DNA of 64,000 bases from positions 62,001 through 126,000 of the forward strand of contig CACIKV010000002.1 of assembly GCA_902587325.1 (NCBI GenBank), read 5' to 3'. The notes beneath the pieces were generated by a model, which did no database searches, was not told where the DNA came from, and worked only from the letters and a program-made list of their open reading frames with translations. Both the position numbers and the translations under genes were made by a program. The stretch comes from an uncultured Bacteroidota bacterium. Its GTDB lineage: Bacteria > Bacteroidota > Bacteroidia > Flavobacteriales > Flavobacteriaceae. This document shows, in pieces, positions 52,585 to 62,778 of this stretch. Position 1 is the stretch's first letter. The number at the start of each line of letters is the position of its first letter.

Positions 52585-53993
52585 TGGAAACAAAGTTTGA
52601 TTTTAATGATAATTCAGAAGAAATTAAAAAAAATGCATCTGGCTTGTTTAATGCATTATTTCGTTTTACAAAAAAGGTATTCAATTTTAAAAATGATGTT
52701 GATAAAAATCTAGTTGTAAATTCTATAAAGAAGGATATTTCCATGATAGGAACAACTTCATGGATTCTTGTATGTTCTATTTTAATTGCCTCTGTAGGAT
52801 TAAATGCAGATTCAACTGCAGTTGTAATAGGAGCAATGCTAATTTCCCCTCTTATGGGTCCTATTTTAGGTTTAGGTTTTTCAATAGCAACAAATGATCT
52901 TGATACATTCAAGAATTCATCAATGAATTTTATAGCAATGGTATTAATAAGTGTTTTAACTGCATTTATTTTCTTTTCATTATTTCCTATCAAGGATCAA
53001 TCGTCAGAGCTCTTAACAAGAACTGAATTTGATATTAGGGATGTTTTAATTGCATTTTTTGGTGGTTTAGCATTAATCATTGCAAAAACAAAAAAAGAAA
53101 ATATTAGCACAACAATTTTTGGAGTTGCTATTGCCACAGCTCTTATGCCTCCTTTATGTACAGCTGGATTTTATCTAGCTATATATGATCTTACAAATGC
53201 TGGAAAAGCAATGTACCTTTTTATTATAAATTCTATGTACATTATTGTTGCAACTTATTTGGTTTTAAAGCTTTTAAAATTTCCATTATTAAATTATACA
53301 AACTCATCTAAAAGAAAACTAATAAGCAAAGTATTGACTTTTATTTCTATTATAATATTGATTCTGCCAATATTTACTTTTTTAAATGCTGTAAATAAAG
53401 CAAACTTTAATAAAGAGGTTGAATTGTTTTTGAATGATGAATTGGTAGGTTTAGAGAATTATAAATATTTAATTGAAAGTGCTAAAAGTGATTTTGATGA
53501 TCAAGAAATAGTCTTAAATAATTATGGTCAGAAACCAATTTCTGATGATGTTATCTCTTTATTGAAAAGTAAACTAAAAAGTTATAAACATTTAGAAAAT
53601 ACGACATTAGTCTTTAAACAACTGGAACTAGATAAAAATTCAAATTCTTTTATTAAAGAGCTTAGGTTAAGAGATTCAATCGAGATAGTTGAAAAGAATT
53701 TACAACTTGATGAACTCTCTAAAGAAATTGAAGAATTAAAAAAATTGAGCAGAGAAAAATTATTATTTGAAAAGATTGCTAAAGAAGCTAATTTAATTTA
53801 TCCAGACCTAAAGCAATTTGAAATATTTGAAAAAATTAGAACTGATTTTAATTCTACTAAAAAAATATTGGTAGTTAATGTTAATTGGGAGAATTCACTA
53901 ACCGATTTGGAAATAGAAAAACTCAATTTAAGCTTAAGAAGATGGCTAGAGTTTCAGTTTGAAAGTGATGACTTTATTATAGAGAATAACTGA
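52584..53993 (+). CDS. DUF389 family membrane protein
   Basis: A 469-residue protein. After about 50 cytoplasmic residues there are six to seven membrane helices (WILVCSILIASVGLNAD, VIGAMLISPLMGPILGLG and later ones to about residue 275), which is the DUF389 (TIGR00341) domain. A long C-terminal region (about 190 residues) of helical, coiled-coil character follows (EKNLQLDELSKEIEELKK). The role of the family is unknown. Start is GTG at 52584, overlapping the previous stop by one base. Its end abuts the convergent mlaF gene with no gap. Confidence 0.8.
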   Translation: METKFDFNDNSEEIKKNASGLFNALFRFTKKVFNFKNDVDKNLVVNSIKKDISMIGTTSWILVCSILIASVGLNADSTAVVIGAMLISPLMGPILGLGFSIATNDLDTFKNSSMNFIAMVLISVLTAFIFFSLFPIKDQSSELLTRTEFDIRDVLIAFFGGLALIIAKTKKENISTTIFGVAIATALMPPLCTAGFYLAIYDLTNAGKAMYLFIINSMYIIVATYLVLKLLKFPLLNYTNSSKRKLISKVLTFISIIILILPIFTFLNAVNKANFNKEVELFLNDELVGLENYKYLIESAKSDFDDQEIVLNNYGQKPISDDVISLLKSKLKSYKHLENTTLVFKQLELDKNSNSFIKELRLRDSIEIVEKNLQLDELSKEIEELKKLSREKLLFEKIAKEANLIYPDLKQFEIFEKIRTDFNSTKKILVVNVNWENSLTDLEIEKLNLSLRRWLEFQFESDDFIIENN

Positions 53994-54737
53994 TTATTTT
54001 AATTTTTTTACTAATTCAGACGAGTATACAAAGTCATTGACTTGTTCATTACCAGAATTTAATATCTCTTTATTTGTCCCTTGCCAAATTTTTAAACCAT
54101 CTTTAAGAAATACAATATTTTCACCAATTTCAATCACGGAATTCATATCGTGAGAATTTATAACAGTAGTTATTTGAAATTCATTTGTGATTTCTTGAAT
54201 TAATTTATCAATTATAATTGCTGTTTTAGGGTCTAAACCAGAATTTGGTTCGTCGCAAAATAGATATTTAGGATTCATGACTACAGCTCTTGCAATTGCA
54301 ACTCGTTTTTGCATACCACCAGAAAGTTCTGCTGGTAATTTGTTAATAGCATCTTGAAGATTCACTCTTTTAATAAACTTTAAAGCTCTTTCCTCTTTTT
54401 CATCCTTTGCAAGACTAGTTAGCATATCTAGAGGAAATCGGACATTTTCTAATACACTCATAGAATCAAATAGAGCACTACCTTGAAAGACCATTCCCAT
54501 TTCTCTTCTGAGATTTAGCTTATCAAAATCACTCATTTCATTTGAAGATTTACCATCATATATTATTTCACCCTTGTTAATAATATGCAGTCCAAGAAGA
54601 CACTTTAAAAAAACTGTTTTTCCAGATCCACTTTGTCCAATAATCAAATTAGTTTTTCCTTTCTGAAAATGAGCATTTATCTCAGTTAGGACTTCACTTT
54701 CCTCAAATCTTTTTGATATGGATTTTACTTCTATCAT
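53994..54737 (-). CDS. mlaF: ABC transporter ATP-binding protein, MlaF type
   Basis: A 247-residue ATPase with Walker A GQSGSGKTVFLK near residue 34, the signature LSGGMQKRVAIARA, Walker B YLFCDEPNSGLDP and the switch histidine in NSHDM. The sequence resembles MlaF/Ttg2A, the ATPase of the phospholipid transporter that moves lipids between the membranes. Its ATG overlaps the mlaE stop by one base (TAATG). The substrate-binding MlaD-type protein is not encoded in this cluster. Confidence 0.9.
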   Translation of the reverse strand: MIEVKSISKRFEESEVLTEINAHFQKGKTNLIIGQSGSGKTVFLKCLLGLHIINKGEIIYDGKSSNEMSDFDKLNLRREMGMVFQGSALFDSMSVLENVRFPLDMLTSLAKDEKEERALKFIKRVNLQDAINKLPAELSGGMQKRVAIARAVVMNPKYLFCDEPNSGLDPKTAIIIDKLIQEITNEFQITTVINSHDMNSVIEIGENIVFLKDGLKIWQGTNKEILNSGNEQVNDFVYSSELVKKLK

Positions 54738-55471
54738 TAAGCTAGTAATAATTGAGTTATTATGTAGTTTAAAATTATTATGATAATGGATGTCCAGTAA
54801 AAAGACTGAGTACTGGCTTTTCCAACATCCAAAGCTCCACCTTTCATGTAATAGCCATGAAATGCAGGAACGGTTGCAAGTACAAAAGAAAAAACAAGAG
54901 TTTTTACGTAGGAATATGTAACGTGATATCCGTCGAAGTCAGTTTGAATCCCCTCAATATAGGCTTCACTTGGAACACCGGTTAATGCCATTGCTAATAA
55001 ACCACCAATAATCCCTAAAAACATTGAAATTGTAATAATAAAAGGATATAAAAGCATTGCAATAATTTTAGGAAAAACTAAATAATTTAAAGAATTAATT
55101 CCCATAACTTCTAATGCGTCTATTTGTTCAGTAACTCTCATAGTTCCAATACTGGATGTTATGTAAGACCCCACTTTACCTGCCATAATAATTGAAATAA
55201 ATGTAGGAGAAAATTCTAAAATTACAGATTGTCTTGTTGCGAAACCAATTAGAGTTTTTGAAAGAAGTGGACTTTCAAGATTTAGAGCCATTTGAATTGC
55301 AACAACTCCTCCAATAAAAAAAGAAAGAATTGAAACTATAGGAATTGAATCCAATACTAAATCATTAATTTCTTTAAAAATTTGTTTGTATAAAATTGAT
55401 TTTTTACATGACTTAGAAAATGATATTTTTACCATTAAAAAATATTTTCCTATATCGTGTAAATATTTCAT
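54737..55471 (-). CDS. mlaE: ABC transporter permease, MlaE type
   Basis: A 244-residue permease with the MlaE fold: IPIVSILSFFIGGVVAIQMALNL, RQSVILEFSPTFISIIMAGKVGSYITSSIG, IDALEVMGINSLNYLVFPKI and YVKTLVFSFVLATVPAFHGYYMKGGALDVG are family signatures. Five membrane helices. It forms a dimer with MlaF for phospholipid movement in outer-membrane lipid asymmetry. Two bases downstream of the KAS-III-like gene. Confidence 0.92.
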   Translation of the reverse strand: MKYLHDIGKYFLMVKISFSKSCKKSILYKQIFKEINDLVLDSIPIVSILSFFIGGVVAIQMALNLESPLLSKTLIGFATRQSVILEFSPTFISIIMAGKVGSYITSSIGTMRVTEQIDALEVMGINSLNYLVFPKIIAMLLYPFIITISMFLGIIGGLLAMALTGVPSEAYIEGIQTDFDGYHVTYSYVKTLVFSFVLATVPAFHGYYMKGGALDVGKASTQSFYWTSIIIIILNYIITQLLLA

Positions 55472-55473
55472 TT

Positions 55474-56532
55474 TTAAACTTGATATGTAATTGCATTGAC
55501 ATTCATTCCAGCTCCAACGCTAGCAAATAAAATAATATCACCTTTGTTAAGTTGATGTCCTTTAAAATTTTCCTTTAAAACAATATCATATAATGTTGGT
55601 ATTGTTGCTACTGACGTGTTACCAAACACATCAACACTGATGGGCATAATATTTTCAGGAATATCCATTTCAAATAACTTATAAAAGTATTTAAGAACAG
55701 CTTCATCAAGTTTTTCATTTGCTTGATGTATAAAAATCTTTTTCACATCTTGAATATTCTTTCCACTTTCATCCAGGCATTTTTTTAATGCGCCAGGTAT
55801 TGTAGATATAGCAAACTCATAAACTTTTCTGCCATTCATTTTAATATGTTTTTCAATTGAATTTGAATTTGGATTAAATGTTCTATCACAGAAAAGGTAC
55901 AATGCTTCTTTTCCAGAGTATGTAACAGTTTTGTGAGAAAGGATACCACCTGCCTTAGAGCTTTCCTCTATAATTGAAGCTCCAGCTCCATCTGCAAAAA
56001 TCATTGAGTCCCTATCACTTTTATCAACAGTTCGTGAAAGAGTATCAGCACCAATTACTAAGCATTTTTTTGCTAAACCAGCTTTTATATATGCTGATGA
56101 TTGTATTACACCTTCAACCCATCCTGGGCAACCAAAAATTAAATCATAAGCAACACAATTTGGATTTTCAATTGCTAATTTATGTTTAACTAAAGTTGCA
56201 ACCGAGGGCAGAGCAATATATTGACTAGAATCAAAGTCAATTTCACCAAAATTATGAGCAACTATTATATAATCTAAATCCTCTTTATTAATTTTTGCTG
56301 ATTTTATTGCATTTTCTGAAGCGAATGTTGCAAGGTCTGAGGTATTATGATTTTCTTCAGCATACCTTCTTTCCTTAATTCCTGTTATAGACTGAAATTT
56401 TTCAATTATTTCTTTATTTGAATCAGAATATGGCTTTCCTTCTTTATCGTAAAAATCTCTATTTAAAAACTCATCATTTTTAACAATTTTTTTTGGAATA
56501 TATGATCCAGTCCCTGTAATTTTTATAGGCAT
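55474..56532 (-). CDS. 3-oxoacyl-ACP synthase III-like enzyme
   Basis: A 352-residue thiolase-fold condensing enzyme. The catalytic triad is visible: Cys in DLIFGCPGWVEG (near residue 130), His in IFIHQANEKLDEAV, and Asn in DVFGNTSVATIP. The first 50 residues are longer than in housekeeping FabH, which fits the Bacteroidota group that starts special acyl chains. A second, ordinary FabH may lie elsewhere. It sits upstream of mlaE-mlaF with minimal gaps, suggesting a lipid-linked role for the group. It could also be a housekeeping FabH. Confidence 0.82.
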   Translation of the reverse strand: MPIKITGTGSYIPKKIVKNDEFLNRDFYDKEGKPYSDSNKEIIEKFQSITGIKERRYAEENHNTSDLATFASENAIKSAKINKEDLDYIIVAHNFGEIDFDSSQYIALPSVATLVKHKLAIENPNCVAYDLIFGCPGWVEGVIQSSAYIKAGLAKKCLVIGADTLSRTVDKSDRDSMIFADGAGASIIEESSKAGGILSHKTVTYSGKEALYLFCDRTFNPNSNSIEKHIKMNGRKVYEFAISTIPGALKKCLDESGKNIQDVKKIFIHQANEKLDEAVLKYFYKLFEMDIPENIMPISVDVFGNTSVATIPTLYDIVLKENFKGHQLNKGDIILFASVGAGMNVNAITYQV

Positions 56533-56561
56533 AAAAGAATTTTAATAAAAGTATGAATTAA

Positions 56562-59399
56562 TTAGCTATCAATATAATTTTCAACTGGTGAACAAGTACA
56601 TATTAAATTTCTGTCGCCATAAGCTTCATCAATTCTAGTGACAGAGGGCCAAAATTTATTATTTCTTACATAATCAAGCGGGTAAGCAGCATATTCTCTT
56701 GAATATTGTTTGTCCCATTTGTTGGCAGTGATCATGTCAAGTGTGTGAGGAGAGTTTAACAATACATTTTCTACATCTTCTTTTGATGAAGAAATAATTT
56801 CAGCTTTAATAGAAATTAGGGCATCACAAAATCTATCAATTTCAGATAGATTTTCGCTTTCAGTTGGTTCAATCATCATTGTTCCAGGAACCGGAAATGA
56901 AACTGTTGGTGCATGAAATCCATAGTCAATTAGTCGCTTGGCAATATCCATAACGCCAATATTGCGCGAGTCTTTATATTCTCTACAATCAATAATTAAT
57001 TCATGAGCAGAGGTTCCATTTTCTCCCTGGTAGAGAATTTTGTAATCTTTTTCTATTCTTTTTTTAATATAATTTGCATTTAAAATTGAAATTTCTGTAG
57101 CTTTTTTTAAACCATGTGGCCCCATCATACATATATATCCATATGAAATTAAACAAGCCATTGCTGACCCCCAAGGAGCTGATGAAATTGCTTTAATCGA
57201 ATATTCATTCTGAACAAAACCGTCTGAGCTAGGTAAAAAACTTGCAAGATGTTTTGCAACACAAACAGGTCCTACACCAGGCCCTCCTCCACCGTGTGGT
57301 ATAGCAAAAGTTTTATGTAAATTAAGGTGGCAAACATCAGCACCAATTAAATATGGGTTTGTTAAACCGACTTGAGCATTCATATTTGCTCCGTCCATAT
57401 AAACTTGACCACCATTTTTATGAATAATTTCAGTAATTCTTTTTATTGATGATTCAAAAACACCATGGGTGGATGGATAGGTAATCATTAATGCAGCTAA
57501 ATATTCTGAGTTTTCTTCGGCTTTTTCTTTCAGCTCTTCCTCATTTATGTTTCCATGTTTATCAGTTCCTACAACTACAACCTTCATACCTGCCATAATA
57601 GCGGATGCAGGATTAGTACCGTGTGCAGAAGAAGGTATTAAACAAATATTTCTTTTTTCTTGATTAATGCTTTTAAAATAAGCTCTTATTAACATCAAAC
57701 CTGTATACTCACCTTGAGCTCCTGAATTAGGTTGTAAAGTGGTAGAATGAAAACCAGTTATTTCGTTAAGTTGTTGTTCAAGAGTGTTAAGAATTTCTAT
57801 ATATCCTTTAACCTGTTCGTTAGGTGCAAATGGATGTATATTATTCCATTTTTTCCAGCTTAGAGGTAACATTTCAGCAGCTGCATTTAGTTTCATTGTA
57901 CATGAACCTAAAGAAATCATAGAGTGATTAAGTGATAAATCTTTTCTTTCTAAACTTTTTATGTATCTCATCATTGAAGTTTCAGAGTGATGAGTATTAA
58001 ATATTTTATCTTCTAGGAAAGTTGATTTTCTTTCAAATTGACTTACAGAATTATTATTGTAAGCATCTTTATCAAAATTAATTTTTTGACCTTCAAGACT
58101 AGAAATAATATCAAAAATTAATTCTACATCTTCTATTTCTGTTGCTTCATTTAAAGAAATTGAAACTTCGTTCTTGTTGATATAATTGAAATTGATTTTT
58201 TTATCAACAGCAAGTTTTTTTAATTTAATAGAATCTGTTTTTATATGAAGAGTATCAAAGAAGGATTTATTTAATTGTTCAATACCAAGATTTCTGAGAT
58301 TATTATTTAATAAACTACAGAGATCATTAATTTTTTGAGCAATTGATTTTAATCCTTTAGGTCCATGATATACAGCATACATACCAGCCATAACTGCTAA
58401 TAAAACTTGGGCAGTGCATATGTTGGATGTAGCTCTTTCTCTTTTTATATGCTGTTCTCTTGTTTGAAGAGCCATCCTCAAAGCTTTATTTCCTAATCTA
58501 TCCTTTGAAATTCCAATGATTCGACCAGGAATATGTCTTTTGTATGAATATTTAGTTGCAAAATAACCTGCGTGAGGACCGCCAAATCCTAGTGGAATCC
58601 CAAATCTTTGAGATGTGCCAACAACCACTTCACAACCAGATAAAGCAGGTTTTTCTAATATAGCTAAAGCTAACAAGTCGGATCCAACAATAAACTTGAT
58701 GTCAAATTCCAAGAGATAATTTGAAATTTTTTTTAGATCATTTATTTTTCCGTGTTTTCCAATATACTGTATGTAGCATCCAAAAAAAGTATCATCAAAA
58801 TTCATGTTTTCTACATCATCAACAATCACATTAATTCCTAGTGGTTCAGCTCTTGTCTGAATAACTTTGATTGTTTGTTCAAAAGTATCCTTTGAAATAA
58901 AGAATTTTAAACAATCACTATTGATTTTTTGTCTCGATCTGTTTGCAAATATCATCGTCATAGCTTCAGCAGCAGCTGTTCCCTCATCTAATAAAGATGC
59001 ATTTGCCATCTCCATTCCAGTTAGATCGCATATAACAGTTTGAAAATTTAGTAATGCTTCCAATCGACCTTGGGCGATTTCAGCCTGATAAGGTGTGTAA
59101 GCAGTATACCATCCAGGATTTTCTAAAATATTTCTTTGAATAACGGGTGGCAAAATTGATTCGTTGTACCCAAGACCAATAAAATTTTTGAAATGTTTAT
59201 TTTTTTGTGATTGTTTAAAAATATGGTCTAAAAATTGAGCTTCGCTCATTTCAGCGTCTAGGTTCAAAGATTTTTTCATTTGTATACTCTCAGGAATTGT
59301 TTTACGAATTAAAGAATCTAAATTATCAAGACCTAAATAGTCAAGCATGTATTTTTCTTCAGAACTGGAAACGCCAATATGTCTTTGTGAAAATTTCAT
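56562..59399 (-). CDS. gcvP: Glycine dehydrogenase (decarboxylating), P protein
   Basis: A 945-residue fused P protein of the glycine cleavage system. Both halves are seen: the first with SLLDEGTAAAEAM and GFGGPHAGYFATK, and the second with the PLP-binding lysine in NLHKTFAIPHGGGGPGVGPV, and SSAHGTNPASAIMAG. It decarboxylates glycine and loads the aminomethyl group onto lipoyl-GcvH. I chose the ATG at 59399 (MKFSQRHIGVSSSEE), the normal start; a TTG at 59411 adds four residues. gcvT and gcvH are not nearby. No glycine riboswitch is apparent upstream. Confidence 0.96.
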   Translation of the reverse strand: MKFSQRHIGVSSSEEKYMLDYLGLDNLDSLIRKTIPESIQMKKSLNLDAEMSEAQFLDHIFKQSQKNKHFKNFIGLGYNESILPPVIQRNILENPGWYTAYTPYQAEIAQGRLEALLNFQTVICDLTGMEMANASLLDEGTAAAEAMTMIFANRSRQKINSDCLKFFISKDTFEQTIKVIQTRAEPLGINVIVDDVENMNFDDTFFGCYIQYIGKHGKINDLKKISNYLLEFDIKFIVGSDLLALAILEKPALSGCEVVVGTSQRFGIPLGFGGPHAGYFATKYSYKRHIPGRIIGISKDRLGNKALRMALQTREQHIKRERATSNICTAQVLLAVMAGMYAVYHGPKGLKSIAQKINDLCSLLNNNLRNLGIEQLNKSFFDTLHIKTDSIKLKKLAVDKKINFNYINKNEVSISLNEATEIEDVELIFDIISSLEGQKINFDKDAYNNNSVSQFERKSTFLEDKIFNTHHSETSMMRYIKSLERKDLSLNHSMISLGSCTMKLNAAAEMLPLSWKKWNNIHPFAPNEQVKGYIEILNTLEQQLNEITGFHSTTLQPNSGAQGEYTGLMLIRAYFKSINQEKRNICLIPSSAHGTNPASAIMAGMKVVVVGTDKHGNINEEELKEKAEENSEYLAALMITYPSTHGVFESSIKRITEIIHKNGGQVYMDGANMNAQVGLTNPYLIGADVCHLNLHKTFAIPHGGGGPGVGPVCVAKHLASFLPSSDGFVQNEYSIKAISSAPWGSAMACLISYGYICMMGPHGLKKATEISILNANYIKKRIEKDYKILYQGENGTSAHELIIDCREYKDSRNIGVMDIAKRLIDYGFHAPTVSFPVPGTMMIEPTESENLSEIDRFCDALISIKAEIISSSKEDVENVLLNSPHTLDMITANKWDKQYSREYAAYPLDYVRNNKFWPSVTRIDEAYGDRNLICTCSPVENYIDS

Positions 59400-59492
59400 T
59401 TTAAAAAACAAAATTATTGATTATCACAATTGATTACAACATAAAAAAAGAATGATTTAATAAAGTTTTTAACTTTTTTATTGACAATTGAA

Positions 59493-59972
59493 TTAAGTGC
59501 CTAAACTGGAATTATTTACTTTAATTTGAAGTTGTTTTTTATAGTCAATTATTTTCTTTAAAATTTTAGTATCTGAAGCACCAATTATTTCAATCGCTAA
59601 TATTCCAGCATTTTTAGCTCCGTCTAACGCAACAGTTGCAACAGGGACTCCGCCTGGCATTTGAAGAATTGATAAAATTGAATCCCAACCATCAATTGAG
59701 TTTCTTGATTTGATTGGTACTCCAATTACTGGAAGGGGCGAATTAGAGGCAACCATGCCTGGTAAATGGGCAGCTCCACCCGCACCTGCTATAATTACGT
59801 TGATTCCGCGTTTGTGCGCATTTTTACTGTAATCCATCATTTTATCTGGAGTTCTGTGTGCAGAAACAATTTCAATTTCATAGTCAATATCAAATTCCTT
59901 TATAATATCTTCCGCTTCCTTCATCACAGGATAATCGGATTTACTCCCCATTATAATACCAACTTTACTCAT
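59493..59972 (-). CDS. purE: 5-(carboxyamino)imidazole ribonucleotide mutase
   Basis: A 159-residue class I PurE. The N-terminal GIIMGSKSDYPVMKEA, the active-site SAHRTPDKM (His) and GAGGAAHLPGMVA are family marks, and NSPLPVIGVPIKS follows. It moves the carboxylate of N5-CAIR to give CAIR in purine synthesis. Separated from purK by one base and read after it, so both are coexpressed. Confidence 0.95.
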   Translation of the reverse strand: MSKVGIIMGSKSDYPVMKEAEDIIKEFDIDYEIEIVSAHRTPDKMMDYSKNAHKRGINVIIAGAGGAAHLPGMVASNSPLPVIGVPIKSRNSIDGWDSILSILQMPGGVPVATVALDGAKNAGILAIEIIGASDTKILKKIIDYKKQLQIKVNNSSLGT

Positions 59973-59973
59973 T

Positions 59974-61125
59974 TTAAATTGCTTTTACTTTTATTTTTTC
60001 CTTTAATGATTTAGCTTTTTTATAAGCATCATCAAATTTATCACAAATAATTGTTATATGACCCATTTTTCTATTAGGTCTAGTTTTTTCTTTTCCATAA
60101 ATATGTAAATGGGTATTTTCTTCACTAAAAATCTCATTTAGGTTTTCGTATCTGACATTGCCTTCAAAACCCTCACCACCAACTAAATTTAGCATAATAG
60201 CACACCCATCATGATTTGTGTTTCCAAGATCTAAGTTTAATATAGATCTTAGATGCTGTTCAAATTGAGATGTAGGACATGCTTCAATTGTAAAATGTCC
60301 ACTATTGTGAGGTCGTGGTGCTACCTCATTAATTACTATATTGTCTTCATCAGTTAAAAACATCTCAACAGCTAATAAACCAATAACATCTAATTTTTTT
60401 GTCGCTTCAATTGCAATATTAATTGCTTTTTTATTTAGTTCTTCTGAAATTTTTGAAGGACTAATCACATATTCAACTTGATTTGAAAAAGAATTAAATT
60501 CCATTTCTACAGTTTCATATGTTTTTATTTCACCATTAAAATTTCTAGCTACTATTACTGCTAATTCTTTTTTGAATGGAACAAACTCCTCAATTATCAT
60601 TTCGCAATCAGGTAGGTCTAAAGTATCTTTTTCAGATCTCAAAACCTTTACGCCAAAACCATCATATCCAAGTTTTGTCTTTTTCCAAACTGATGGAAAT
60701 TGAATTATTCCATTTTTTATATTTAAAAATAGATCATTTAAATTTTTATAATAGCTGTATTTACTAGTTGGTAAATTATTTTCATTATAAAATTTTTTTT
60801 GTTTTGATTTGTCTTGTACAATTGACAGAGTGTGAGGTTTTGGATAAACCTTTTTTCCTATATGTTCAAGTTTTAATAAAGCATCAATATTAATATGTTC
60901 AATTTCGAATGTTATAATATCACATCTTTTTCCAAATTTTAAAATATCATTATAATTATCTAGCTTACCGATATAAAAATTATTACAAAGATTTTTACAT
61001 GGCGAATTTTTATTTGAGTCTAGGACCAATGTTTTAAGATTCATCCTATTCGCTTCACTCAAAATCATTTTTCCTAGCTGTCCCCCACCAATTAAACCAA
61101 TCTTTATATCTTGAATATCTTTCAT
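59974..61125 (-). CDS. purK: 5-(carboxyamino)imidazole ribonucleotide synthase
   Basis: A 383-residue ATP-grasp enzyme that makes N5-CAIR from AIR, bicarbonate and ATP. It shows IGLIGGGQLGKMILSEANRM at the N-terminus, the ATP-grasp EEFVPFKKELAVIVARN, and the metal-binding NEVAPRPHNSGHFTIEAC. It is the first gene of the purK-purE pair and diverges from adk. Confidence 0.95.
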   Translation of the reverse strand: MKDIQDIKIGLIGGGQLGKMILSEANRMNLKTLVLDSNKNSPCKNLCNNFYIGKLDNYNDILKFGKRCDIITFEIEHINIDALLKLEHIGKKVYPKPHTLSIVQDKSKQKKFYNENNLPTSKYSYYKNLNDLFLNIKNGIIQFPSVWKKTKLGYDGFGVKVLRSEKDTLDLPDCEMIIEEFVPFKKELAVIVARNFNGEIKTYETVEMEFNSFSNQVEYVISPSKISEELNKKAINIAIEATKKLDVIGLLAVEMFLTDEDNIVINEVAPRPHNSGHFTIEACPTSQFEQHLRSILNLDLGNTNHDGCAIMLNLVGGEGFEGNVRYENLNEIFSEENTHLHIYGKEKTRPNRKMGHITIICDKFDDAYKKAKSLKEKIKVKAI

Positions 61126-61130
61126 TGATG

Positions 61131-61138
61131 CAAAAATA
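61131..61138 (-). promoter_or_regulatory. Candidate -7 box for purK-purE
   Basis: The minus strand reads TATTTTTG (TANNTTTG), 5 bases before the purK ATG. With the adk box it marks a divergent pair in a 65-base gap; the leader would be very short. Confidence 0.4.
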
Positions 61139-61167
61139 CACTAATTTATAATTTGACTCTTAATGGG

Positions 61168-61175
61168 TATATTTG
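61168..61175 (+). promoter_or_regulatory. Candidate -7 box for adk
   Basis: TATATTTG matches TANNTTTG, 15 bases before the adk ATG. The alternative TTG start at 61173 overlaps the box, which favours the ATG at 61191. Confidence 0.5.
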
Positions 61176-61190
61176 CTTTTTAATTATTTT

Positions 61191-61772
61191 ATGTTAAATA
61201 TTATTATATTCGGAAAACCTGGCTCAGGTAAAGGAACCCAAGCTTCCATTATTAAAGATAAATACAACCTTCAGCACATATCAACAGGAGATGTTTTTAG
61301 AAAAAATATGTCTAGCAAAACTGATTTGGGTCTTTTAGCAAAAGGTTACATGGACAAAGGTGAGTTAGTTCCCGATCAGGTTACAATTGATATGTTAAGT
61401 CACGAAATTGATAATTTTCTGCCCTGTAAAGGTTTTATTTTTGACGGTTTTCCTAGGACAACCTATCAAGCAAAGGCTCTTGATAATCTACTCTCATTAG
61501 AGTCTCAAAAAATTGATTTAATCATTGCTTTAGATGTTGATAACACAACCTTAACTGAAAGATTACTGCAAAGAGGTAAAAGTAGCGGAAGGTCTGATGA
61601 CCAAAGTGTTGAAAAAATTAATATTAGGCTTCAGGAATATGATAATAAAACAAAACCACTAGTTACATTTTATATGCAACAAAATAAGTTTTTCTCTGTA
61701 GACGGAATTGGATCTCTACAAGATATTACTTCAAGAATAATTCATGTTATTGACAAATACACCAATGACTGA
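61191..61772 (+). CDS. adk: Adenylate kinase, short form
   Basis: A 193-residue nucleotide kinase interconverting ATP+AMP and 2 ADP. Visible are the P-loop [25 protein letters not shown], the [16 protein letters not shown] segment, and [20 protein letters not shown]. There is no 30-residue lid insertion or zinc site, as in other short bacterial Adks. I chose the ATG at 61191; TTG at 61173 would add six residues. It overlaps obg by eight bases. Confidence 0.94.
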   Translation: MLNIIIFGKPGSGKGTQASIIKDKYNLQHISTGDVFRKNMSSKTDLGLLAKGYMDKGELVPDQVTIDMLSHEIDNFLPCKGFIFDGFPRTTYQAKALDNLLSLESQKIDLIIALDVDNTTLTERLLQRGKSSGRSDDQSVEKINIRLQEYDNKTKPLVTFYMQQNKFFSVDGIGSLQDITSRIIHVIDKYTND

Positions 61773-62778
61773 AGATAATTTTGTTGATTACGTAAAAATA
61801 TATGTTAAATCAGGGAACGGCGGTAGTGGTTCAACCCATTTAAGAAGAGAGAAGTACGTAGAAAAAGGTGGTCCAGATGGAGGAGATGGAGGAGATGGAG
61901 GAAATATAATTTTTATTACTGATAAAAATTTATGGACTCTGTATCATTTTAAATTTAAAAGACATTTTAAGGCCGAAAATGGAAATAACGGAAGCAAGTC
62001 AAGAAGCACAGGTGCTAATGGAAAAGATGAAATAATCAAAGTGCCAGTTGGTACTATTGTTAAAGATTTAGAATCTGATGAAATATTGTTTGAATCAATT
62101 AAAGATGGAGAAAAAAAAGTTGTTGTAGCAGGTGGAAAGGGAGGTTTAGGTAATTGGAATTTTAAATCATCTACTAATCAAACACCTAAATATGCACAGC
62201 CTGGATTAATAGGCTTAGAAAAAAAATTATTATTAGAACTTAAAGTTTTAGCAGATGTTGGTTTAGTAGGTTTACCTAATGCTGGAAAATCTACGCTGTT
62301 AAGTGTTATTAGTGAAGCAAAACCTAAAATTGCTGATTATGAATTTACAACACTCAAACCTAATTTAGGAATTGTTAAGCACAGAGACTTTAATACATTC
62401 ATTGTTTCTGACATTCCTGGCATAATTCAAGGCGCATCTAAAGGTAAAGGTTTGGGACATCATTTCTTGAGACACATTGAAAGAAACTCAATTTTAATTT
62501 TTTTAATTTCATGTGAATCTAAAAATGTTATAAAAGACTATAAAATACTAATATCTGAACTAAAAAATTATAATAATGAATTATTAGATAAAGAAAGGAT
62601 AATTGTTATATCAAAAAGTGATTTAATTTCGAATCTTGTTTTAAATTCAATTCAAAACAAGATTAATTCTAATTTAATTGGAATAGAATCTCATTTTATA
62701 TCCTCAGCTAATAATAATGGCATCCAAGAATTAAAAGATATCATATGGAAAAAGTTAAATGTTAACCAAAAATTATGA
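61765..62778 (+). CDS. obg: GTPase Obg (CgtA)
   Basis: A 337-residue GTPase. The N-terminal glycine-rich Obg fold ([17 protein letters not shown], then a run of GGDGG repeats) covers residues 1-158. The G domain has the P-loop [16 protein letters not shown] near 166, the switch [13 protein letters not shown] and DIPGII, and the NKXD equivalent ISKSDLIS. It assists 50S ribosome assembly and the stringent response. The ATG at 61765 restores the standard start; a TTG at 61744 would add seven residues. It lacks the C-terminal OCT domain found in some Obgs. Confidence 0.94.
   Translation: MTEDNFVDYVKIYVKSGNGGSGSTHLRREKYVEKGGPDGGDGGDGGNIIFITDKNLWTLYHFKFKRHFKAENGNNGSKSRSTGANGKDEIIKVPVGTIVKDLESDEILFESIKDGEKKVVVAGGKGGLGNWNFKSSTNQTPKYAQPGLIGLEKKLLLELKVLADVGLVGLPNAGKSTLLSVISEAKPKIADYEFTTLKPNLGIVKHRDFNTFIVSDIPGIIQGASKGKGLGHHFLRHIERNSILIFLISCESKNVIKDYKILISELKNYNNELLDKERIIVISKSDLISNLVLNSIQNKINSNLIGIESHFISSANNNGIQELKDIIWKKLNVNQKL

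Noticed and set aside
59400-59492. Possible glycine riboswitch upstream of gcvP
   Set aside because: The gap is under 100 bases, AT-rich, and has none of the conserved aptamer core; no paired helices of the expected type are visible.
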